Shown here: one piece after another, positions 11,986 through 23,391 of the stretch
Layout of the letters: each line of letters begins with the position of its first letter
Numbering within the stretch: the stretch's first letter is position 1
Origin: Eublepharis macularius
Taxonomy: Eukaryota; Chordata; Lepidosauria; Squamata; Eublepharidae
Direction of reading: 5' to 3'
Assembly (NCBI RefSeq): GCF_028583425.1
Contig: NC_072791.1
Span: 195,586,311 to 195,650,310 of the forward strand
Length of the DNA: 64,000 nucleotides
Notes under the pieces: generated by a model
Databases searched by the model: none
The model's input: the letters and a program-made list of their open reading frames with translations, nothing else
Told to the model about the DNA's origin: nothing
Position numbers and translations under genes: made by a program

Positions 11986-13885
11986 AGTGGACTCAAAGGA
12001 ACAACATTGGGGGTAAATTGGGACTCTGCAGCAGGAGGGGACAATTGGCAAAAATCCCCCTCCACCCCTCTGCAGATGGAAAAGTCATTTCATTAGAGGA
12101 ACTGTTGCTGTGCTGACGGATAATTATGTTAGGATCCAAGCCTTGATCTTTTAATTTTAGCCTTTCAATCTATCTAGGGCAGGAAGGGAGTTTCTACAAA
12201 ACTTAAGAATTGCACTCTGTAGATGCTCAGAAGCAGGCAACGTGCTCCCAAATCTTCCTATCCTCTTGCTAGAGCACCACACCTCACAATGTGTAATATG
12301 TAATAACTGCAAAGGCTGAAATTACAAAAGGGTGCATTGATTTCTCTTCAAAGAGCAGTGAAAAAGAAGTCCCACTTTTAAAGGGTGTGTGTGAGAGGAA
12401 TCAATGGCTAAATCTAAAAAAGTGAATTTCAGAGGGGGAAAACCCCCTTCCCATAACAAAGCTAGCCAATCTATGGGACATCAGAGACAGAATCCTCTAC
12501 AGCTTTCCTTCCGTTATATACATATTTTTCTTTCTTTGTTCTCTCAAAAGACTCATACATGGAATGGAAAAAGCGTCACCAGCAGAGGAATTTTCAGGTA
12601 GGTAGCTGTGTGGGACTGCAGTGGGATCTTTGACTCTCCAATGCTCATACCCTGAAAATCTTGTTGGTCTCTAAGGTGCCACTATGCTCAAATCCTACTA
12701 TTTACCAGCAAAGGATGTTTCAGATAATCCACTTTATTTTAAAGTAATTGGATTGATCAACTGAGGTCACATTCTCAATGTATAACTTCATTATGGTTTT
12801 CCAACCACTAATCCAATACATTGCAATACATTTTTGTGGGTAGTGTACACCTGCCTTACACATACAGACCTAACAAGACCAGGCTCCTAGCTGGCATCAC
12901 CTTCTTATGGCTGCTAGAGAGGAAACTTTTCCAGATTTATGCAGCAACTCTTTATAGGCATGCCATTAGGTACTGGTGTTGCCCGTGTTGGGGAGGCACA
13001 CTAGGTTTCACCCAAAACTTTATGGTTAAACCATAGAGATTTGGGTGACTGCTATAGTGTCACACCAATGGGATGATGACACTTCTGGTTTTGCATCATA
13101 AGTGACATACTCTGTCAGCATGATGCTGAATCACCTTTGAATTTTTCCCCTTTAGTTTGTCAAGCGGCTGCAGGAGAAGCAGGGATCCAGGCTGAGAGAT
13201 CTGCTATAATATGAAAACTGCCTCCCAGCATTAGCTGCAGAGAATGGTCTAAAGGAAATTTGTAAAAACACAGCTTTAAAACTAAGCAGATCTGGAAGTA
13301 CCAAGAAGCTGGATAACAGACTATCTAGGAATCCCGTTTCAAATGCAATGCCAGGCATGTAAAAAAATTACCTGTGCAGCATTCTACATGGCCAATGTGT
13401 TCTGAAAATCAGGTTGCCTTGCCTATGCATGTGGAGTTAGGATATGAGAGATCGGGCCCAGTATAAACTGTGGTGGCATATTAATTAATTCTGCATCCCA
13501 TGCAGCTTAAGTGTGGCCTACACATGTGACAGAATGGGTTTAGAATGTGGCAGAGTCCAGAGATGGCAGAATGGGCTAGCATTTCTGAATGAGGGCAGGG
13601 GAGAATACTTTTGGAATGCTCCTGCAAGTGAAACATTCCCTACAAGTAGAAAACTAAGCGAGCTGGGATAGTACATTTCGTTCTGGGGACAGTAGACAAA
13701 AAAAGTATGCAGAAGATTCAAAAGGTGCAAAAAGTACCCATGGGGAATTGTTCAATTGATATATTCTAACAAGTCTTTTAAAAAGCTGTACGGGTTACAT
13801 TCATTGCATCCCCAACACTGATTGAAGACTGTACCATTAGAGTACCCTCCTCAACATCTTGGCTTCAGCTACACCAGAATTTAGA

Positions 13886-14135
13886 TGCAGAGGAGTTAGC
13901 CGTGTTAGTCTGTGGTAGCAAAATCAAAAAGAGTCCAGTAGCACCTTTAAGACTAACCAATTTTATTGTAGCATAAGCTTTTGAGAATCAAGTTCTCTTC
14001 GTCAGATGCATGGTACAGATACAGATACAGTCTCTGTATCATGCATCTGACGAAGAGAACTTGATTCTCGAAAGCTTATGCTACAATAAAATTGGTTAGT
14101 CTTAAAGGTGCTACTGGACTCTTTTTTATTTTGCT
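13886..14135. mobile_element. hairpin insertion with 13-bp target duplication
   Basis: Arms of about 110 bp (AATCAAAAAGAGTCCAGTAG, CACCTTTAAGACTAACC, GCATAAGCTTTTGAGAATCA and the complement) face each other around 14030. The insertion is flanked by ACCAGAATTTAGA at 13873-13885 and 14136-14148. Related single copies are at 33860-33955 and, more diverged, 12630-12700. Confidence 0.65.
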
Positions 14136-14399
14136 ACCAGAATTTAGAACACTATGCAATGTGTTTAACTAAATTTACACTTCCTGTAAGCAATGAGCCA
14201 TGGCGAAGTGGTTGAATGCATCCTTTTCTTGCAGGTTCAACTCTTAACACGCCCCATGAAAGGTATTTATTTAGCAGAGCTGGGAGATCTCTCTTCCTGA
14301 GTCCCAGTCAGTAAGAAAGAGAAATAGTTTAAGATCAGATACCTTTTTTAGTCTTGCAGTGTTGGTGGGTGCTGGCAATAAAGTTGGGAAATGATGCAA

Positions 14400-14521
14400 A
14401 TTGATTTTAGTATTGTTTTCTTGTTTTTCTTGATTTTAAACTGTTCACCGCCCAGAGCCCCTGGGGATGGGCGGTATATAAATTGAAATATAAATAAATA
14501 AATAAATAAATGAATAAATGC
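14400..14521 (+). repeat. LINE 3' tail
   Basis: GGGATGGGCGGTATATAAAT followed by (AAAT)n, a LINE end of the L2 type. Confidence 0.55.
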
Positions 14522-14844
14522 GTCTGGGGGGGGGGTGGATTGCCTGATGCTGGGAGCAAACTGAGCCCTAATGACAGTGCCAGGGCAGAGGAGAATGCCA
14601 TGGACCTTGGTCCAGGAGGCATTGACAGGCCCTGCCTTGCATTTTCCCTTGCCACTTTTTCAAGTGGTGCTGCCACCAGTACAGTTGCTTGCCATGGCTG
14701 GCAGGCAGAGAACCAGCCCTGCCTGCTCAACTAAATGGTCTTTTGTGCTACTATCTGGCAGTTGTGCCAGGGGTTGTCCACTCCTAGTCCATGGCTTCTT
14801 TCTTTCTTTCTTTTTATATCCTACCTCCTCTCCCATAGAGAGCT

Positions 14845-15062
14845 AGTATGGTGCAATGTTTAGAGTACCGGAATAGAATATGGAAGATCCAAGTTGGAAT
14901 CCCTACTCTGCTATGGAAGCTTGCTGGGCCATCACACACACACAGCCTATTCTACCTCACAGGGTTGTTATGCAGATAAAGTAGAGGAGAGGAGAACAAT
15001 GTGAGCTGCTTTGGGTCCCATTTTGGGAGAAAAGTGGGGTACAAAAGAAGTAAATAAATATT
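14845..15062 (+). repeat. tRNA-type SINE, older family
   Basis: Head AGCTAGTATGGTGCAATGTT, a body with CTCACAGGGTTGTTATGCAG, and a tail ending AAGTAAATAAATA. Confidence 0.65.
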
Positions 15063-15492
15063 AGTTATTTAGATGTTCCTATAAGGCAAAACGAGCAGCA
15101 GCTCTATTACACACTCAATGCGACAGGAAAGGAAAAGATCAACTGACTTGCTCTTCTCTAAAAAAGTATAGCTGTAATTTATCCTATAGCATGCCTTAAA
15201 TGCAGGATATTTGAGTCTCCTGCATGTCCTTCCACAGTTGCTACTCTGAGGTTGGACTGGTGCTCTGTCTGAAGCCGTACAGGAAAAACTGCTGACCCGC
15301 AAGATGCGTTTTTCATTGTGAAATTCTTATAGCTATAGCTACACACTATATTGTTGCTATTCAGTGAGTGAATGCGATGGGATTAAAGAATCTATGACAC
15401 TGTAAGCAGGTCTTTATTTTTGTTTTAAAGAGCAGTTAACAGGCCTGCAAAGCTCAGGCCTGGAAAATGTATCACTACTTTTGAATAATTAT

Positions 15493-15727
15493 AACAACAG
15501 CAACAACATTCGATTTATATACTGCCCTTCAGGACAACTTAACACCTGCTCAGAGTGATTTACAAAGTATGTTGTTATTATTCCTATAACAATCACCCTG
15601 TGAGGTGGGTGTGGCTAAGAGAGCTCTGGAAGAGCTGTGACTAGCCCAAGGTCATCCAGCTGGCTTCAAGTGGAGGAGTGGGGAATCAAACCTGGTTCTC
15701 CAGATTAGAGTTCTGCCGCTCTTAACC
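15493..15727 (-). mobile_element. tRNA-type SINE
   Basis: Same family as at 30457: the tail AACAACATTCGATTTATATA is at low coordinates and the head (GGAGAACCAGGTTTGATTCC on the minus strand) at high coordinates. Confidence 0.85.
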
Positions 15728-16520
15728 ACATAACATAAGAAGAGCCCTGCTAGATCAGACCAGTGGTCCATCTGGTCCAGCAACCTGTTTCACTCAGTGG
15801 CCAACCAGTTACTCTGAAGGTCCAACAATGAGGTACAGAGACCAGAGCCTTCCACGATGTTGCCTCACAGCTAGGGGTTCCCATTCCCCTGGTGGGGGCA
15901 GGGAATCCCCTGCTTTCATCCTCCGCCCCCGCTTCCAATTACCTGGCCAACAGGGGAGGAAGGCATAGGAATGGGCCTTCTGGGTGTGCTCCCGAGGGCA
16001 GCGCAACAATGTCACTGACGTCATTGCACTGTCCTGGGAGCACTCCTGCGCTTTGCCACAGGACAATTTGGGCCCCAAATGGGCCAATTTGGGTCCATTT
16101 GAGGCCCAAATCAGCCCACTGTGAAGTGTGCGTGCACCCCTCTGCCTGCGTGGTGACATCACCAGAAGTGCCATCACTGGAAGTGACATCACCGCACAGC
16201 CACAGGACCACGTGCATAGTGCGTGTGAGAAAAAAAAATGAAGAGGGGAAGAAGGAGGTAAGAGCCAGATCTCCCCTGCTTTCACCGGGCAGATAAGGAG
16301 ACTTGGCAACCCTACTCCCAGAACTGGTATTGAAGTTTGCTGCCTCTGTAGATGGAGTTTCCCTTCAATAACCATGGCTGGTAGCTATTAACAGACCTAT
16401 CCTCCATCAGTCTTTCCAACCTTTTAAAGACATCTATGCTCATGGCTTCTACTACATCCACATGCAGCAAATTCCACAATTTCATAATTTATCTGGCCTG
16501 AATCTGTTGCCCATCCCCTT
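15728..16520 (-). repeat. CR1-clade LINE C-terminal relic, split by a family X repeat
   Basis: The outer parts (15728-15871 and 16312-16520) are one LINE end. The minus strand reads a degenerate KLWNLLHVDVVEAMS and MEDRSVNSYQPWLL, and further along CCTGCTAGATCAGACCAGTG on the plus strand. The middle, 15872-16311, is a GC-rich repeat like 22072-22474. Confidence 0.55.
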
Positions 16521-17604
16521 AATTGGATGCCTCAGGTTTTGTATATTAGGGAGAACATAACTCATAACGATTCATAATCTGTTCATTCTCAGCTCACAAA
16601 TAATCTGCATATTTTTCGGTGTAAAGATAACAAGGTACTGTTAATATAAGGTGGACATTAAAATGTAAAATAGCTATTGCCACAGTGTGACTTCAAATGC
16701 CTTGGTCTTGATTCAAGAGAATCAAGCCCACAGCATCAACTGATTGAAAGAGGAAACAGCTTCTGCCTGGGGGGTGGGGTGGGGTGTTATAAATTGTTTA
16801 CAAGGCATTTCCCTGTTTCCATGGAATCTCTTCTTGCAGCAGTAGCCATGTGTGCACTGCCTGCATGCAATTTCCCCTGTCTCCCGAGAGATGAGACTGT
16901 GCCGCAGTTTACTTTGCCTGGATTGCACTGCAGTGTGATCTATTTCTTAGGCAGGCAGTGCTACAGCCTTCTCTGAACCGTAAGAGGGTACTTGGGCAGG
17001 ATCTACACACTCGCACACACTTAAGAGGGTACCTGCATCGCTGAAATAAAACTTACTTAATGGGGAGAGGGTGAAAACAGAGCATTGTCCCTGCACCATT
17101 CCACTCTTGAAAGCACTGTTAATAATGCAGAGGTCTGCCAGTCGCGATTAATTCTTCAGCTGCAGCCTTTGCTACAAGGCTTCTTCTAATGTACTTGAGA
17201 GCCAGATACTGTTTTCTGGATTGCATTCGACAATGAAAGCAATCCCTTATTTTTCTAGGTACGCTCGAGCCAATACGCCCAGGTCCTTGGTGGTTAGCTT
17301 CTAGTGGAATTCTGTGTTGCTAGCTGGCTTCTTCCTCTGCTTATGCAGAACATCTCCAGTTGCTATTTTAGCACACTGATCTATTTTTATACTGATATAT
17401 GGAAAACTCATGCATATCTTCCCAGCTAATTTTTTTCAAGAAATGCATGCAGTCTCATATTGTGTTCTTGAATAAATCCCGAAAGAGGGTTTTTTTTTTA
17501 AGCAAGATCCTAAATAATGCCAACTTCCTTATGGCTCATGCATATGGACTGGCAATGAAACCATGTGCTGCTGAAAAACTCGAGCCTATGGGAAGAGACA
17601 AAGA
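16521..17604. other. unassigned flank sequence
   Basis: No coding or clear repeat recognised; a G-rich stretch near 16770-16785. Confidence 0.4.
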
Positions 17605-17825
17605 AGAATGAACATATGAAGGTGCCTTATACTGACTCAGACCATTGGTCTATAGAAGTCAGTGCCGTCTACACTGAATGGCAGCGGCTACTCAGGGCCT
17701 CAGGCAGAGGTGTTTCATATTACCTCCTATCTGATCTTTCAAACTGGAGATGCCACGGACTGAACTTGGGACCTTTTGTCTGCGAAGCAGATGCCCTACC
17801 GCTAAGCTACACCCCTACCCTATAT
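17605..17825 (-). repeat. tRNA-derived SINE
   Basis: On the minus strand the head reads GGGTGTAGCTTAGCGGTAGG (A-box area) and GGTCCCAAGTTCAGTCC (B-box area), like a tRNA. The rest runs to GACTCAGTATAAGGCACC-like text at the low end. It is a degenerate SINE, not a tRNA gene: the acceptor stem does not pair. Confidence 0.6.
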
Positions 17826-19383
17826 TCTGGCTGTCATAACCTGGAAGCAGTGGCAATTATATCATTGGAAAAATCCGTAAAATGTGTGACTTGTATGATT
17901 CCTTATGGAGATTACAAGACTTCTACAAGTTTCCCCTGTCCTAATAACAAATCCTGTGCGATTTCTTCTAGGTACTAGGCAAATTGGTAGTGAAAGGAGA
18001 GATGAACCAACAAGAGCGAACAAAAACAGTGGAATAGGCAGCCTGGGTAAGTGAGGGAAAGATTGGAAACGAAACGGTGAGAAGGAAAACGGGAAGGTGT
18101 TGCGGGGAGGTGGGGGGATCTTGCAAAGCAACACTGGCTTCTATCTTATGAGCATTCCACTCATGCTTCTTTCTGGGCAGCAGTCTTGAAACAGCCTGTT
18201 GGCAAGCTGAACCTTGCCCTTGCGTTTGGGTTAATGGGTTTCTGAATATGTGAACATATATAGCTGACATGTGCCATCAGATCTATATAAGCAGTTTGTG
18301 CAAACCATATGGTTAGTGATTTTCCCCCCACTGCAAACTGCAAATACACACACAATAAAATACATCAGGAGCAAGAAAAATAAGCCAAGAGAAGCAAAAA
18401 CAATTCAAAACAGCAGAATCCAGCAATAATAAACAGCGCTAAAGTGATAAAATAAATAATCTCTGGAAGAAACATTAAGCAGTGAAATAATAAAGGGCAA
18501 AGGATAAAAAAGTAAAACCCAATAAAGAGAGAAACCCATTAAAAGCTTCCTGGAACAAAACAGAATCCAGTATCCCAATTCATTTCCCACTGGCGCTTCA
18601 GGAAATTGTAAGAGTGTGTTTGCGTGACCTGGCATTGCACCACTGTGCTTATGTCTCTTCTGGTAAAAACTGGAAGTGACATGGTGGACACTCTAGCATT
18701 TTACAAAAACTCTAAAGCCATAGCGTTTTTATGAATGCTAGAGCATCTAAAGATTCCAATTCCTGCTAGGGGTTGCCGGCTGTGGCCTGGCAGCCCTACT
18801 GAGGGGACACGGAGCAGGCCATCAGGCAGCCTCAAATCATAAGCAAGCTAATATATGTGGAGGCAGCCCTTTAATGACTGTGGTCCCAAACTTTTAAATT
18901 TTACTAACATAAGGTTTCTATATTCAAGTTTCCCAAAGCCAGGTAACCTAATCTGCATAACAGATAAATAGATTGCAAATTATGTAAATCAAGCATATTA
19001 TTTTCTCTACTAACTGTTTTGCATTCCTCCTGTTAAGGAACATGCAGGGAAAAAAGTTGGGGGGAAATCATAGAAAACATTTCATTAATTGACTTTCTGT
19101 ACATTTCAGGATTTGCTCAGCCTCTCTTCTGAGACAACATCAAAGCTTGTCTGAGAAAGATGGAACTGCCTCTGCTTCTGTTGAATTAATGTGTAAATAG
19201 AAGTCTCTAAGTAAGATGTTCTTGTTTTTTTCCTAAGTCTCAGTCCTTGACAGATACCAAAAACACACCATCCTTAGCTATGGACATGAAAAGTCTTCAT
19301 AGTTAGCAGAAATAAGCCTTCGGCTGCACACTCACGCTCCTACAAGAAGTTTCCACATTGCTAAACATGCCATGTTAATTGGT

Positions 19384-19465
19384 TATAATAAAAATAATAA
19401 CATTCGATTCATGTACTGCTCTTCAGGACAACTTGACACCCACTCAGAGTGGTTTAATCACTACA
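19384..19465 (-). repeat. tRNA-type SINE 3' fragment
   Basis: The stretch ATAATAACATTCGATTCATG to CACCCACTCAGAGTGGTTTA is the SINE tail only; the rest is deleted. Confidence 0.65.
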
Positions 19466-19479
19466 CTTTGTTTTCAGAA

Positions 19480-19680
19480 AGATTCCATCTCTGTCTTTAG
19501 CTTTAGGCTTGTTTTCAAATTTTGTGCTACCATTTCCTATTGTATCTGCTCACTGCATGTCCTAACTGTAGTTCATTATTGTATTTTGCTCAATGAATGT
19601 ACTAGCTGTTGATTATATTGTATTTCACATGCACTGTGTGATCCACCTTGGTTCTCAGTAAGAAAGGCAGACAATTAAAA
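19480..19680 (+). repeat. L2-like LINE 3' tail
   Basis: CACTGTGTGATCCACCTTGG and TCAGTAAGAAAGGCAGACAA match the same tail; it ends in AC repeats. Confidence 0.55.
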
Positions 19681-20740
19681 AAAACACACACACACAAACT
19701 CAGTGACTAGTTTCCAGGAAACTTACTGCCAATGAAGCATTAATAGAATCCTCACTCTAATCCTGATTTACCCAGAAATAAATGCTATCCATTTAAATAG
19801 GACTAATTTCCATACAAGAGAGCACAATGCTGTAGCATTATGCATCTTCGAAATCTCTCAACATATAGTAACCCTGAGCCTTGGAATTAACTCTGCACAA
19901 TTACAAAAAGGGCCACAAAACCCAAGATTACTCTTTCCCTAGAGTATTTAACACACAAAGTATTTAATACACAATTAGATGAAAGAGAGTCCTACTGTGT
20001 AGAAAGGCTAGGGTGAGCTTCAATATTTCTGAGTCCTGGCCAAAAAATATGTTTGAAACGAGGTTGATTAAAAACAAAGTCAGTACAGTCACTTTTAATT
20101 AGATTTTTAGATTCTCCCCACAGCTTCCCCAAGCAAGTATCAGATTTGCAATATGTGAATTAGTAAGGAAATGTATTTTCAAGTATGTGGTGCTACTACA
20201 AATCTAAGATGGAGGATCAGGGTTGAAGCATTGGCCTTTTGCATTAAAGTGCTTATCTTAGGACTGAAAAAGCGAATCCTTTTGATTTTAAAAACATTTA
20301 ACTGAGCCAACCAACAGCACAAAGGTGCAAATATCCACACATGCTCCGAAAGACTGGACTAATTACATGCCCTGAATGCACCAAGTTAATATTATCTAAA
20401 TGGGCTCCTTTTGACTTGCTAGTGTGCTGTCAGTTTTGAAAATATAAAAAACATTCCCCCCCCCCCGCTGCACTCAGCTGGAGAAGACACTGTCCTTTTA
20501 GATATTTAAAATCCTTCCCTTGTATAGAGACTCAATTATTATTGTATTACTATTGTCTTTTGAAATAATCTGCAAATTCCCAAGAAGGCCTGACATACTT
20601 TCCCTTAAAAAATACTTAACGTTTAGAAGCCAAAGTCTTGTTGCTGCAGGCTTTTGGCCAAGACATCCTCACAAGAAGCACATGACTGCCATAGGAAAGC
20701 AAAGCCTTACTTCCTTGTTTCCTGCACCTGTCAATCACCA

Positions 20741-20957
20741 CTAAGGTTGCCAGGTCCAGGTTGTGAAACTCCTGGAGATTTGGGGGTGGAGCCTAGAGAG
20801 GGCAGAGTTTGGGGAGGGGCCTCAGTGGGGTATAATGCCATAGAGTTCACCCTTCAGAGCAGCCATTTTCTCCAAGGGGACTGATCTCTGTTGCCTGGAG
20901 ATCAGTTGCAGTTCCAGGAGATCTCCAGCTACCACCAGGAGGCTGGCAACCCTAGTC
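20741..20957 (+). repeat. MITE-like repeat, family Y
   Basis: Starts CTAAGGTTGCCAGGTCC and ends GGCTGGCAACCCTAG, inverted ends. The interior has CCTGGAGATTTGGGGGTGGA, GCAGCCATTTTCTCCA and CCAGGAGATCTCCAGC. Other copies: 21336-21420 (partial), 21797-22002 and 23183-23391 (reverse). Confidence 0.65.
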
Positions 20958-21796
20958 ACCACCATTACTTCCCTCATGGGCTAGAACCAAGGGAAAGCAG
21001 AATGGGCCGTGTTTCCTCAGCAGAAAAAAACCCACATTTTGTCTTCTGTCTCTGGAACTAGAAGGCCCGGACACACTTCCTTTTTTAAAAAAACTCTACA
21101 AAACTGGGAATTACAGGCCTCAAGTGGCACACCCAGATTCCAGATAAAACTTTGCCAGCAGAACAATATGGCAACTCTATACTAGCTCTTTGAACAGGCC
21201 TCAGAAACAAAGGCAACCAGTGTAAATGAGAAAGTCTGACACAATATGCTGCCCATGGTGGATACAGTATTTAGGACCAACTAAAATGTCCAAACCATTC
21301 TAAAAGGCAGCCCAATGCAAAGCATGTTACTAGGGGTGCCAGTGGCAGGTTGGGATATTCCTGGAGGTTTGGGGGGTGGAGCCTAGAGAGGGTGAACTCT
21401 GGCATCACAACTTTGGTTTCATAAATTGCTGGAGATCTGGGGACAGTGCCTTTGGAGGGCCACATTTGTGGAACATAGGGAGCTAGCTGGTAAGCCAAGG
21501 TGGGTAGAGTTCTCTTTCTTTGCCCATCTCTGGTTCTTGCAAAGCCCAAAATATAAATATAGTTTCTTTATTGAGCTCATGACAGAATGCCGGTTGCAAG
21601 GATTCCTGGAACATTTAGTTTCCAGGGACTTTTGACATCTGTGTGAAGGAGCCCGGTGCCCTGGAAACGTACGTTTTCCTTGCATCAGGAACACTAGTGT
21701 TGCTGGCACCAGAGGGAGGGGGGATGGAGGCCTCTCTGACAAGCTTCCAGTGAGACTTTCCTGTCACAATTACCAATGAAGAAGAGGGTGATGGAT

Positions 21797-22002
21797 AGGG
21801 TTGCCTGCTCTAGGCTGGGAAATTCCTGGAGATTTGGGGGGTGAAGGGAGGGGCTTTGGAATGGGAGGGGCTTCAATATAGTATAATACCATAGAATCCA
21901 CCCAGGCAGCCATTTTCTCCAGGAGAACTGGTCTCTGTCACCTGGAAATCAGTTGTAATTCCAGGAGATCTCCAGCCACCACCTGGAGGTTGGCAACACT
22001 AG
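21797..22002 (+). repeat. MITE-like repeat, family Y
   Basis: TAGGGTTGCCTGCTC to GTTGGCAACACTAG with the same interior blocks as 20741-20957. A partial copy precedes it at 21336-21420. Confidence 0.65.
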
Positions 22003-22071
22003 TGATGAGGGTCAAGTGCAGCATCACATTCTGGGCTGTGGGCAGACATTCAGATCCCACTCTCTTCTGTA

Positions 22072-22474
22072 GGGCTGCCAGGTCCCCTTACCCTCCAGGC
22101 AGGAGGTGGGAGACCTGGTACTTACGTTATTGCTGCCCTCACGCATGTGGCTTGTGCAGTGGCATCACTTCTGAGAAGTGATGTCATCACACAGGCTGTG
22201 CGCTGCTGCGGAGCACAGGAGCGCTGCCATGGCCCACTCCGGAGCATGGGAGTACTGCTGGAGTGGCGCGACGGGCCCTGGAGTGCTCGTGCGCTCCGCA
22301 GTGGGCCAAATTGGGCCTGTTTCAGGCTGAAATTGGCCTACTGCGGCATGTGGAAGTGTGCCGCCTGGGAGCGCACCCTGGAAGGCGTATCCCCCTGCCT
22401 TTCCCCTCCCCCGGGCAGGTAAGCGGAGATGGGGGGTGGGAGAAGGGGATCCTCTGCCCCCAGCGAGAGACTAC
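22072..22474 (+). repeat. GC-rich dispersed repeat, family X, cut by an LTR
   Basis: Starts GTAGGGCTGCCAGGTCCCCT, with an interior of CpG-rich text and GAAGTGATGTCATCAC. It ends at the LTR insertion; ACCCTACT after the LTR looks like its distal end. Related stretches are 15872-16311 and about 595-885. Confidence 0.5.
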
Positions 22475-23072
22475 TGTAGCCAGGACCAGAAAACAAAAAG
22501 ATTATATTGTTCTCTTCTGTCTCAGAACCCACCAATATCTTAACCAAAGATATGTAATCAACCATTAGCTAGCTTTTAGAAGGAAACCGGTGGTTTCAAT
22601 CATTTAAAAATAGATATATGCAGACATATAGTTGAGGAAGTAAAGTGAAAACTAGGTCTCTCTGTGGTTAAGCTAGCAGAGATGTGTGTGTGTGCTAATG
22701 TGTGACAGCCTATGTATGGAAAAAAACAAATAAAGAGGAAGGGGTTTCTTAAAAGAGGAAGGGGAGATGTAAACTAAGGTGGAGTTTTAGGTGAAAACTG
22801 GAAAGGTGTAACTCCCAAGTACCTCAGCCTATGGGGAAAGGGAGAGGGAAACTGCGGACGGGGATAGGATGCTTAGAATCTGTCAATTATTAGTAGTGAT
22901 TTGAAGTCTATAAAAATGTGTGTTCAGGAAGCCTCTGGGTTCCTTTTTGGCACCCTCGGGCCCGTGTACTTCAATAAAGCAGCAGCTTGTACCGCTCAAA
23001 GTCTCGGTCTCTCTTCTTGTGGTTTGAGGCAGGAAGGCATTGGCCGTCTGGCCCAGCCACCTTCGGGCGACA
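22475..23072 (+). mobile_element. solo LTR of an endogenous retrovirus-like element
   Basis: A 598-bp sequence with ends TGTAGCCAGG and CGGGCGACA (TG...CA) flanked by CTAC at 22471-22474 and 23073-23076. Inside are a TATA-like TATAAAAATG near 22909 and AATAAAGC near 22974, followed by the T- and G-rich R/U5-type end CTCAAAGTCTCGGTCTCTC. No gag, pol or env flanks it. A 4-bp duplication is usual for gammaretrovirus-like elements. Confidence 0.7.
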
Positions 23073-23182
23073 CTACAACCCTACTCCTCCGATATGATCA
23101 GGAATGCTCTTGGGTCTGAATTTAGAAATTTGGTAAGAAAAAAATGAGAGACTTTCTGATTTTTTAAAAATAGCTGTTTGCC

Positions 23183-23391
23183 AGCCCTATCAAGTAGTGG
23201 CAGATCTCCTGGAATTACAACTGATCCTCAGACAATACAGATCAGTTTCCATGGAGAAAATGGCTGCTTTGGAGAATAGACTCTATGACATCATACTCTG
23301 CTGAGACCCCTCCCCAAACTCTACCTTCTCTAGGCTCCCCCCCCCCCAAACCTCCAGGAATTTCTCAACTTGAAGCTGGCAACCCTAATCC
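23183..23391 (-). repeat. MITE-like repeat, family Y, reverse
   Basis: Contains GATCTCCTGGAATTACAACT, GAGAAAATGGCTGC and the end GCTGGCAACCCTAA. It is the reverse orientation of 20741-20957. Confidence 0.65.

Larger units (their letters stand above)
17826..20740. other. unassigned flank sequence
   Basis: Apart from the SINE fragment and LINE tail listed separately, AT-rich sequence without recognised genes. Confidence 0.4.

Noticed and set aside
17605-17825. Possible tRNA gene on the minus strand
   Set aside because: A- and B-box-like text is present but the cloverleaf does not close and the sequence is a SINE.
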